Assembly (NCBI GenBank): GCA_020435865.1
Contig: JAGQYZ010000409.1
Coordinates: 1 to 5,301 of the forward strand
Reading direction: 5' to 3'
DNA length: 5,301 nt
From: Aequorivita sp.
GTDB lineage: Bacteria; Bacteroidota; Bacteroidia; Flavobacteriales; Flavobacteriaceae
The notes under the pieces are model-generated. The model worked only from the letters and a program-made list of their open reading frames with translations. It did no database searches and had not been told where the DNA came from. Below, piece after piece: positions 1-5,301 of this stretch. Numbering within the stretch: the stretch's first letter is position 1; each line of letters starts with the position of its first letter. Made by a program: the position numbers and the translations under genes.

Positions 1-30
1 GAAAATGATTTCCTAAAACCTAAAACTAGT

Positions 31-768
31 ATGTTATACACAGCCCTCATATTCGGATTATTGGGAAGTTTCCACTGTGTGGGAATGTGCGGGCCTATTG
101 CATTTCTATTGCCAGTAGATCGAAGCAATAATTTAAAAAAAGTAGGGCAAATCTTTCTGTATCATTTCGGAAGAATAATGGCTTATAGTATTATTGGGCT
201 CATTTTTGGTTTGGTTGGAAAAAGCCTCAATTTATTTGGCTTTCAGCAACAGCTATCCATTTTTATTGGTGTTTTGATGCTTGCTGTTATTTTTATTCCA
301 CAAAAAACATTTAATAAGTATAACTTTTCAAAACCTATTTATAGAATCATTTCCAAAGTGAAGTCTGCATTGGGAAAAGAACTTAAAAAGAAAAGTCCCG
401 ACACTTTTTTAACTATTGGTTTTTTAAACGGTTTTCTGCCTTGTGGTTTGGTCTATATGGCGGTTTTTGGTGCCATAGCTTCAGGGAATGCCTTGCAAGG
501 AAGTTTGTATATGGCGCTGTTCGGTCTTGGAACCATTCCTTTGATGACTTCAGCTATTTATCTTGGTAACTTTTTGAATGGGCAGGTGCGTCAGCGTATT
601 CGTCGTGCAATACCAGTATTTGTAGTAATTATTGGCTGTCTTTTTATAGTTCGTGGTTTAGGGCTTGGCATTCCATACATATCACCAAAACCAATGACAG
701 AAACCGTAGATGCCAATTATAATTGCCACACCGTGGTTTCAGAAAATAAAACAATCAATAACCATTAA
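31..768 (+). CDS. TauE/SafE (DsbD_2-like) polytopic membrane protein
   Basis: Predicted inner-membrane protein of 245 residues. It shows the hallmark N-terminus of this family, a first membrane helix running into FHCVGMCGP (H15, C16, C20), and a second half-repeat with LPCG (P137, C138) at the head of another helix. This two-fold arrangement resembles DsbD/CcdA transmembrane domains. Hydrophobic segments lie near residues 1-28, 42-62, 75-90, 126-150, 155-180 and 193-215. A polar tail contains C232-H233. Databases usually name such proteins 'sulfite exporter TauE/SafE'. In Bacteroidetes they often sit beside cbb3 oxidase assembly genes, where a role in copper or thiol transfer is more plausible than sulfite export; this is inference. 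The ATG at 31 is the only sensible start, because the family motif begins right after it, although the frame stays open to the window edge. A small membrane peptide gene follows 12 nt downstream. Confidence 0.88.
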   Translation: MLYTALIFGLLGSFHCVGMCGPIAFLLPVDRSNNLKKVGQIFLYHFGRIMAYSIIGLIFGLVGKSLNLFGFQQQLSIFIGVLMLAVIFIPQKTFNKYNFSKPIYRIISKVKSALGKELKKKSPDTFLTIGFLNGFLPCGLVYMAVFGAIASGNALQGSLYMALFGLGTIPLMTSAIYLGNFLNGQVRQRIRRAIPVFVVIIGCLFIVRGLGLGIPYISPKPMTETVDANYNCHTVVSENKTINNH

Positions 769-780
769 AATATTTAAATT

Positions 781-918
781 ATGAAATCTGCATTAATTCC
801 TTTAGCAAATTGGGGCGTAGGTACCGCAATAATAATTGTTTTCGCAGTTGTGTGCGTAGTCTTAACCGTTATGGTAATAAACTTTGTGATGAAGGGAAAA
901 AAGAAAGGAGAAGAGTAA
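781..918 (+). CDS. 45-residue single-span membrane peptide
   Basis: A short gene starting ATG-AAA-TCT and ending TAA, 12 nt after the TauE/SafE gene on the same strand and so probably cotranscribed. The peptide has a polar N-terminus with a Pro and a Trp-Gly (W11, G12). One strongly hydrophobic helix covers about residues 13-37 and contains C25. The tail is very basic (KGKKKGEE), which by the positive-inside rule puts the C-terminus in the cytoplasm. I do not recognise a named family. Size and topology resemble small subunits or assembly peptides of respiratory oxidases such as CcoQ or CcoS, but no CcoS or CcoQ motif is evident, so no function is assigned. Support for a real gene is the clean membrane-protein composition, tight spacing and conventional start. 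The last codons also form half of the stem-loop that probably ends the opposing operon. Confidence 0.7.
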   Translation: MKSALIPLANWGVGTAIIIVFAVVCVVLTVMVINFVMKGKKKGEE

Positions 919-935
919 TTAATGTCCTTCTCCTT
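897..935 (-). terminator. Rho-independent terminator of the nir operon
   Basis: Bases 905-913 (AAGGAGAAG) pair perfectly with 927-935 (CTTCTCCTT), a 9-bp stem with a 13-nt loop. Read on the minus strand, the stem is followed by TCTTTTTT at 904-897, a classic terminator tail. It begins about 22 nt after the SCO stop codon, where the minus-strand transcript should end. On the plus strand the same stem is followed by AACTGATTAC, with no T run, so it is a weaker candidate there. Half of the stem lies inside the coding end of the 45-residue gene. Confidence 0.72.
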
Positions 936-956
936 AACTGATTACTTTAAATAAAA

Positions 957-1595
957 TTATCTTGCCAAATCAATAATGGTTTGTACCGTTTCTTTATTAT
1001 CTACACCAAGACCTTCTTGTTGATTTACCATTTCGCCTTTCTGATTAAAAACACTGATGATGTTTGAATGTGAAAAGTCCATTGGTGAAATTTGTTTGTA
1101 ATTAACAGCTAATACAGCTGCAAACTCGCGTGTGTCTTCTTTTGTGCCACGAAGGAAAAGCCATTTTTCATCTTCCATTTTATTTTCTTTTGCAAATGCT
1201 TTCAATCTTTCAGGAGTATCAGTTTTTGGGTCTATGCTTACAAAAACATATTCCACATCATCTTTTTTGTCCTCGGGTATCTGTTTTTCAATGTTCCGCA
1301 TATCGGCAACCAAACGTGGGCAAGCAGCCTTGCACGAAGTATAAATCATTACCATAGCCAGTACCTTTCCCTTTAAATCTTCCATTTTAATAGTATTTCC
1401 ATCTTGGGAGGTCCATTGTGATGGGAGATTGTAAATGGAGAGGTCTGAAATTTTATCATTTTCCGAAATGATACTGTTTTCTGAAACTTTGGCTACTGTA
1501 TTGTCCGCCAAGGTCTCGGTTTTCTTTTCGGTATTGTTATTACACGAAAACATTGTCAATAAACCACCGAGAAAAATAATTTTGAAATAATTCAT
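957..1595 (-). CDS. SCO1/SenC family copper-binding lipoprotein
   Basis: A 212-residue thioredoxin-fold protein of the SCO1/SenC family. The N-terminus is a lipoprotein signal ending LTMFSC (acylated C18), followed by a low-complexity polar linker to about residue 50. The core has the copper and redox motif TSCKAACP (C88, C92), the family signature SIDPKTDTPE (about 120-129) and the distal copper-ligand histidine in DFSHS (H176), so all three expected metal ligands are present. SCO proteins bind Cu(I)/Cu(II) and help metallate or reduce copper sites, classically CuA of cytochrome oxidase. Here the gene is last in an operon with a copper nitrite reductase, 13 nt after the nirV-like gene, so NirK is the likely client; that is inference from context. 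A role in general thiol redox or in the oxidase system cannot be excluded. The ATG at 1595 is chosen because it precedes the Lys-containing signal peptide. Confidence 0.92.
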   Translation of the reverse strand: MNYFKIIFLGGLLTMFSCNNNTEKKTETLADNTVAKVSENSIISENDKISDLSIYNLPSQWTSQDGNTIKMEDLKGKVLAMVMIYTSCKAACPRLVADMRNIEKQIPEDKKDDVEYVFVSIDPKTDTPERLKAFAKENKMEDEKWLFLRGTKEDTREFAAVLAVNYKQISPMDFSHSNIISVFNQKGEMVNQQEGLGVDNKETVQTIIDLAR

Positions 1596-1608
1596 AATTG
1601 TAATTTTT

Positions 1609-2376
1609 TTAATTTTTTATATCCTTTGCGCATCTAAAACCAAGGTTATTTACATCGTAGTTGCCCCTTACACTGCTTCTAAATGCATACCGCATAAAAG
1701 CAGCATAATTCATTAAATCTGTTGCGCCCACTGCGGCGGCACTACAGAAAAGGTTTTTATTTTGTCCCCCACTCCGCGATTCTGAAGTAATCATCACCGA
1801 ATTGAAATCGGCTGTCCATTCCCAAACAAGTCCGTGGAGATCGTACACGCCCCAATAATTTTTAAAGGTGCTACCTACTTGCTGATGCGGTATTTTAGGG
1901 CGTTCATACCAATCTAGTATATATTGATTATAACTTTCTTTTTTTCTAGCATCGGGTGTGGTTTTGTCAGCCATAGCAGCATATTCCCATTCGTCTATGG
2001 TAGGTAACCGCTTTCCTTGACATTTACAATAATCCTTTGCCACAAACCATGAAACATTTGTTACCGGTTCATTTTGTTTTGCTTCTGGATTCAAATGGGT
2101 ATCGTCTTTCCAATCACTCAAATAATGATCATCTGCAAAAATGGTTTTTACTTGCGATTTTTGCCATTTGGGGTTTTTCTTTACAAATTCAAGAAATTTT
2201 CCTTTTGTAACAGGAATTGTGTCTAACAGAAAACTCATCACTTTAACCTGAACGGAATCCCTTCCATATAGCGGTGTATATTTTCCTTTTTTAACAAGTG
2301 TCATCTCCTGGTTCTGGGCCATTGCTACACTCGCAATGGCCAAGAAACCCAAAAGAATTATTTTTTTTATACTCAC
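1609..2376 (-). CDS. nirV: NirV-like FGE/SUMF1-fold protein, exported
   Basis: A 255-residue protein of the formylglycine-generating-enzyme (FGE-sulfatase) fold with a Sec signal peptide (basic MSIKK, hydrophobic core, cleavage near AMA-Q at residue 20). Family landmarks are in order: DTIPVTKGKF (52-61), EPVTNVSW (103-110), KRLPTIDEWEYAA (122-134), GVYDLHGLVWEWT (176-188), FCSAAA (210-215) and NNLGFRC (243-249). C211 aligns by motif with the first catalytic cysteine of true FGE, but the second, expected five residues later, is Val216, so canonical sulfatase activation is unlikely. Genes of this type next to nirK are called nirV; their biochemical role is not settled. The start is GTG, 3 nt after the nirK stop, suggesting coupled translation; it is preferred because the next Met (M19) would delete the signal peptide. 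A maturation or stabilising role for NirK is inferred from linkage only. Confidence 0.85.
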   Translation of the reverse strand: MSIKKIILLGFLAIASVAMAQNQEMTLVKKGKYTPLYGRDSVQVKVMSFLLDTIPVTKGKFLEFVKKNPKWQKSQVKTIFADDHYLSDWKDDTHLNPEAKQNEPVTNVSWFVAKDYCKCQGKRLPTIDEWEYAAMADKTTPDARKKESYNQYILDWYERPKIPHQQVGSTFKNYWGVYDLHGLVWEWTADFNSVMITSESRSGGQNKNLFCSAAAVGATDLMNYAAFMRYAFRSSVRGNYDVNNLGFRCAKDIKN

Positions 2377-2379
2377 GTT

Positions 2380-3855
2380 TTATTTTTTTTCACGCACCTT
2401 TTTAACCATTTCCTCGGTTACTTCGGTACCGTTGTTACCCCAACTGTTATAAACATAGGTAAGCACATTGGCAATGTCTTTGTTACTTAGCGTTTGGGCA
2501 GTCATTACACTGTTATATTTTTTTCCATTAACTGTAATTTCCCCTGTTTTTCCTCGCATTACAATATCTATGGCGCGATTCGCATCAGCATTTAGGAAAT
2601 CAGATTTTGCCAAGGGTGGAAATGCTCCAGGAACCCCTTGTCCCGAAGCTTGGTGGCAAGCGATACAAGTACTACCAAAAATATTTTTTCCCAATTCGAT
2701 TTTTTGTTCTTTGGTAAGAATTTCAGCTTGTTCCGAGGATTTTTCCTTTTCATTATTTGATAAAGGCATTTCCTGAATGGCACCCCCTTCAGGTTGGTAA
2801 ATTCCTTCTTGAATTTTACCCTTATATACTTTGTCATTTTTCTCGCCCTTAGCATCTATTACTGCCAGAGCTCCCTTGTTGAAAGCCCTGAAAATACTGT
2901 GATCTACCATTAAATATTCGCCAGGAGCATTTATTTTTAATTCAATAATTGTGGCTCCTCCCGCTGGGATCAGGGTGGTTTGTACGTTTTTATTTACAAG
3001 GCTTCCTCCTTCTACATGTACCTTATCCATAATTTCACCAATAATATGGAATGAAGAAACCAAACTGGGTCCTGCATTTCCCACAAAAAGCCTAATGGTT
3101 TCGCCCACTTTTACCTGTAGTGCATTATCACCAACCATAGATCCAACATGACCATTAAAAACTACATAGTCGGGATCTTCATTTATTGCTTTTTGCATGT
3201 CAAAAGGCTGAAGACCTGGGTCGCCATAATTCCCTTTTGTGTAAAAATCACCCTGCATAACATAAAATTCTTTATCCACGGGCTCTAGTCCACCCTCAGG
3301 CTCAACCAAAATAAGACCGTACATACCATTTGCAATGTGCATTCCCACCGGCGCAGTGGCACAATGGTAAACATAGAGTCCTGGATTCAAAACTTTGAAG
3401 GAGAAAACCGTTTCATGCCCTGGTGCTACCAATGAAGAAACTGCTCCTCCACCAGGCCCATTTACAGCATGTAAATCTATGTTATGTGCTAGTTTATTCT
3501 GTGGATGGTTTTTTAAGTGAAATTCTATCTCATCCCCCACACGGGTTCTTATAAAACTTCCGGGTACCGTACCACCAAAAGTCCAGTACATATAACTGAC
3601 CCCATCGCTCAACTGGCCCTTTCTTTCTTGGATCTCCATATCCACGATCAATTTTTTGGCCATGCGTTTGCCTATAGGTGTTGGAACGTAAGGAGGAGAT
3701 GTTAGTTCAGCCGTCATTTCTTGATTTACGGGAATATCTACCGTGTCATTGTATTTTTTTTTAGACTGATCATTAACGCAGCCAGAAAGGAATATTGCTG
3801 TGCCCAAGACGAGCAAAATTCTGGGAACGATATTTTTTTTGAGAATTAATTTCAT
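2380..3855 (-). CDS. nirK: Copper nitrite reductase with C-terminal cytochrome c domain
   Basis: Respiratory nitrite reductase (NO-forming), 491 residues, predicted lipoprotein (lipobox LSGC, C26). Two cupredoxin domains span about residues 60-337 and closely resemble Neisseria AniA. By motif comparison with characterised NirK, type 1 copper ligands are H124, C165, H173 and M178; type 2 ligands are H129, H164 and H319. The catalytic pair is D127 and H270, with the second-sphere Ile at 272. All are intact, so the enzyme should be active. After a Glu/Lys/Ser-rich linker (about 340-380) comes a class I cytochrome c domain (about 382-472) with CIACH (C397, C400, H401) and probable axial Met M451. 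This fused haem domain probably feeds electrons to the type 1 copper, as in three-domain NirKs known from other phyla. The gene follows the porin gene by 22 nt and precedes nirV by 3 nt. A laccase-type multicopper oxidase is excluded by the NirK-specific Asp and His residues. Confidence 0.97.
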   Translation of the reverse strand: MKLILKKNIVPRILLVLGTAIFLSGCVNDQSKKKYNDTVDIPVNQEMTAELTSPPYVPTPIGKRMAKKLIVDMEIQERKGQLSDGVSYMYWTFGGTVPGSFIRTRVGDEIEFHLKNHPQNKLAHNIDLHAVNGPGGGAVSSLVAPGHETVFSFKVLNPGLYVYHCATAPVGMHIANGMYGLILVEPEGGLEPVDKEFYVMQGDFYTKGNYGDPGLQPFDMQKAINEDPDYVVFNGHVGSMVGDNALQVKVGETIRLFVGNAGPSLVSSFHIIGEIMDKVHVEGGSLVNKNVQTTLIPAGGATIIELKINAPGEYLMVDHSIFRAFNKGALAVIDAKGEKNDKVYKGKIQEGIYQPEGGAIQEMPLSNNEKEKSSEQAEILTKEQKIELGKNIFGSTCIACHQASGQGVPGAFPPLAKSDFLNADANRAIDIVMRGKTGEITVNGKKYNSVMTAQTLSNKDIANVLTYVYNSWGNNGTEVTEEMVKKVREKK

Positions 3856-3877
3856 GGGTTGGTTTTTTAAATTGGTA

Positions 3878-5158
3878 CTATTTATTATTTTCGATTTCTG
3901 GTTTTTGCCAAGTGAAGAGAATGGGGTCTATGGTTATCATTGCCCACACCCAATTGTTGGTGTTGCCATCAAAATTGTTTTTTACGATTTCAATACCTTT
4001 CTGAGCGATAAACTGCGAGTACCCAGCTTGAACATTAACATATTCACTCAGTTTATGCGAAGTTACTAAATCAAATTCAAATCCTAAATTTTTTGAGGTT
4101 TTGTCATCTATTTTTGCAGCAGCAAGAAATTGATGAAGTGCTAAATTGATGTTTGTTTTTTTGTTGAAGGAATATTTCAAATTTCCATAAAGGTCTATTA
4201 ACCCTACATTGTTGCTATGGTTACCCACATAAAAATAATCCATAAATCCGTTAAACTTGTGGTTGGTGCCATACAGTGGGTTGAAAGCCTTGTTTTTTCC
4301 ATTTGAAGGAGCTCCATAATCGTTTCCGCTTTGTAGTTCGCCACCTAAACCAATATTGAGGTTTTCCATTGCGGAATAGTTGGCCTCCAGTGAAAGCAAG
4401 TAGGCACTTAAATCATTGTCGGCAACATCTTTCCCAAATTGATAATATAGATTTGAAGCAAAATTGAATTTATCCACTTTCGCCTTTAAATGAATACCAG
4501 CAGTTTGACTGTAACGGGTTTCATTTTTTGATTCGTCTATTTCATCAATGTATTGTAGGCCGTTGTTTAATAACAGAAAACTTGCCGATAGTTTTTCCCA
4601 ATCCTTGTGAAGCCAAACGTATTGAAGACTTTTATAGGTATTGGTAGTTAAAACATTTCCAGTCAGGGCTTCTTTGTCTTGATTAAATGCTGCACCAAAA
4701 TGTAGTTTCATAAAACTTGGTTCGTATTTTATTATTGCAGCATCGTGGCTACGGCCTTGTTGCGCCCAACCCACATTTCCGAAGAAACGCTGGTCATCAT
4801 ATATAATTTCCTGGCGACCAATTTTTAAGTAAAGGTCTGAAACCAACAAAACGTCTGCCCACGCTTGATGCAAGGAGAATCCGTTTTCATCTGCTACATT
4901 AAGTTGCGATACATCGCCCCAAACTCTTACATCCTGGGGGCTAAAATAGAAATGCAGTTTCTCAGTATTATACCCAAAATTTAGCCTCGTGCGTTGTGAA
5001 ACAAAAGTAGCAGGGTCTGTATCGTCAGGGAAAAGTGTTTTATAGCCGTGGCGAAATTCAAAACGGGGGCGGAGTTCTGCATCCACAGTAAATTGTGAAT
5101 AGGTTTGTGATATGCTAAAAAATAGAGTAGTGAATAAAACCGCTTTTGAAAAATTCAT
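3878..5158 (-). CDS. Alginate-export family outer-membrane beta-barrel porin
   Basis: First gene of the minus-strand operon, 426 residues. The N-terminus is a Sec signal peptide with likely cleavage after S21 (QTYS-Q). The rest is a run of short amphipathic strands rich in Tyr, Phe and Asn, as in outer-membrane barrels. Early strands carry landmarks of the 'alginate export' domain family: ELRPRFEFRHGY (28-39), SQRTRLNFGY (54-63), IGRQEIIYDDQRFFG (113-127) and the QGRSHDA segment (134-140). Members range from true alginate exporters to porins of unknown cargo. No alginate genes are present here, and linkage to nirK suggests passage of nitrite, nitrate or another small solute; that is inference. 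The ATG at 5158 is firm because an in-frame TAA lies at 5173-5171, just upstream. The promoter and FNR-like site lie directly upstream. Confidence 0.85.
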   Translation of the reverse strand: MNFSKAVLFTTLFFSISQTYSQFTVDAELRPRFEFRHGYKTLFPDDTDPATFVSQRTRLNFGYNTEKLHFYFSPQDVRVWGDVSQLNVADENGFSLHQAWADVLLVSDLYLKIGRQEIIYDDQRFFGNVGWAQQGRSHDAAIIKYEPSFMKLHFGAAFNQDKEALTGNVLTTNTYKSLQYVWLHKDWEKLSASFLLLNNGLQYIDEIDESKNETRYSQTAGIHLKAKVDKFNFASNLYYQFGKDVADNDLSAYLLSLEANYSAMENLNIGLGGELQSGNDYGAPSNGKNKAFNPLYGTNHKFNGFMDYFYVGNHSNNVGLIDLYGNLKYSFNKKTNINLALHQFLAAAKIDDKTSKNLGFEFDLVTSHKLSEYVNVQAGYSQFIAQKGIEIVKNNFDGNTNNWVWAMITIDPILFTWQKPEIENNK

Positions 5159-5183
5159 TGAAACTGATTTTTAATTTCCGATA

Positions 5184-5191
5184 CAAATGTC
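5184..5191 (-). promoter_or_regulatory. Bacteroidetes-type -7 promoter element of the nir operon
   Basis: Read on the minus strand this is GACATTTG, matching five of the six fixed positions of the Bacteroidetes -7 consensus TAnnTTTG, including the whole TTTG core. It predicts a start site near 5179-5178 and a leader of about 20 nt before the porin ATG. No TTG (-33 element) occurs 17-23 nt upstream, where the sequence reads TCATATTTTCAAC. A missing -33 box is what one expects of a promoter that depends on an activator. Confidence 0.5.
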
Positions 5192-5214
5192 ATAATATAG
5201 TCTAGTTGAAAATA

Positions 5215-5226
5215 TGATTATTATCA
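5215..5226. promoter_or_regulatory. FNR/CRP-family operator, TGAT-N4-ATCA
   Basis: An exact 12-bp palindromic core, TGAT-TATT-ATCA, matching the centre of the FNR consensus TTGAT-N4-ATCAA; the two outer bases do not match (A at 5214, G at 5227). Its centre is 62 nt upstream of the porin ATG and about 42 nt upstream of the start site predicted from the -7 box, the usual position for class II activation. An A/T-rich tract follows at about 5232-5256. Which Crp/Fnr regulator binds (oxygen- or NO-sensing) cannot be told from this window. Confidence 0.55.
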
Positions 5227-5301
5227 GTAAACAAAAAAAATAAAAAATTTATAAATGGGAACCTAAACCGTCATTGAAAACAATTGTGTCTCTGGCTTGT
5301 T

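Noticed and set aside
1..30. Possible 3' end of an upstream plus-strand gene (stops at 6-8 TGA and 14-16 TAA)
   Set aside because: Too few codons to tell which frame, if any, is coding. It fits a gene ending just before the TauE/SafE start, but nothing can be identified.
1130..1357. Plus-strand open frames inside the SCO gene
   Set aside because: They lie antisense to a gene with intact SCO motifs, and their translations have no recognisable domain or signal.
1609..2376. Sulfatase-activating formylglycine-generating enzyme
   Set aside because: The second catalytic cysteine is missing, no sulfatase is nearby, and the position after nirK fits NirV instead.
2468..3705. Plus-strand open frames, and one minus-strand frame at 2592-2855, overlapping nirK
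   Set aside because: They fall within a fully conserved NirK-cytochrome c reading frame. The minus-strand one is simply an alternative frame of the linker and haem region.
2380..3855. Surface-exposed lipoprotein through a Bacteroidetes lipoprotein export signal
   Set aside because: The residues after C26 (VNDQSKKK) lack the acidic cluster expected of that signal, as do those after C18 of the SCO protein, so a periplasm-facing anchor is the simpler reading.
3800..4069. Plus-strand open frame of 89 codons across the nirK/porin junction
   Set aside because: It runs antisense across two real genes and their spacer. Its hydrophobic look arises from the complement of signal-peptide and polar Lys/Asn codons.
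5249..5301. Short open frames on the minus strand entering from the right edge, ending TAG at 5265-5263 or TAA at 5251-5249
   Set aside because: Only 12-16 codons are visible and neither peptide is recognisable. The end of an upstream gene is possible but cannot be supported.
1..5301. Mobile elements, CRISPR arrays, tRNA or rRNA genes
   Set aside because: No transposase or integrase, no regularly spaced repeats and no RNA gene signature were seen on either strand.

Overview
The window looks like a low-GC chromosome segment from the phylum Bacteroidetes, probably a flavobacterium. Three things point there: AT-rich coding sequence with no convincing Shine-Dalgarno sites, a Bacteroidetes-type -7 promoter element (TTTG core), and the family mix. 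The mix is a DsbD/TauE-like membrane protein of the kind found beside cbb3 oxidase genes, an AniA-type copper nitrite reductase made as a lipoprotein, and an 'alginate export' family outer-membrane barrel.

Layout. On the + strand, 31-768 encodes a polytopic TauE/SafE (DsbD_2-like) membrane protein with conserved cysteines, and 781-918 encodes a 45-residue single-span membrane peptide. These look like the 3' end of a longer operon entering from the left; from family context that could be a cbb3 oxidase assembly cluster, but it is not visible here. The + strand pair converges with a four-gene operon on the - strand. Read in its own direction, this operon is: outer-membrane porin (5158-3878), nirK with a C-terminal cytochrome c domain (3855-2380), nirV-like FGE-fold protein (2376-1609) and SCO1/SenC lipoprotein (1595-957). 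Gaps are 22, 3 and 13 nt, so one transcript is likely. A stem-loop at 905-935, followed on the - strand by a T-rich run, should end this transcript; it lies in the 3' end of the small + strand gene.

How it works together. The operon encodes respiratory reduction of nitrite to nitric oxide outside the cytoplasm. The porin may let small solutes through the outer membrane. NirK carries intact type 1 and type 2 copper ligands plus its own haem domain, so electrons can probably enter through the tethered cytochrome. SCO and perhaps NirV are the likely maturation factors, with SCO a candidate for copper delivery. The TauE/SafE protein on the other strand may also belong to copper or redox handling.

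Regulation. Upstream of the porin gene is an exact TGAT-N4-ATCA palindrome (FNR/CRP-family core) centred about 42 nt before the start site predicted from the -7 box, with no -33 TTG. This is the geometry of a class II activator-dependent promoter, suggesting low-oxygen or NO/nitrite control. No mobile element, CRISPR array, tRNA or rRNA was seen.
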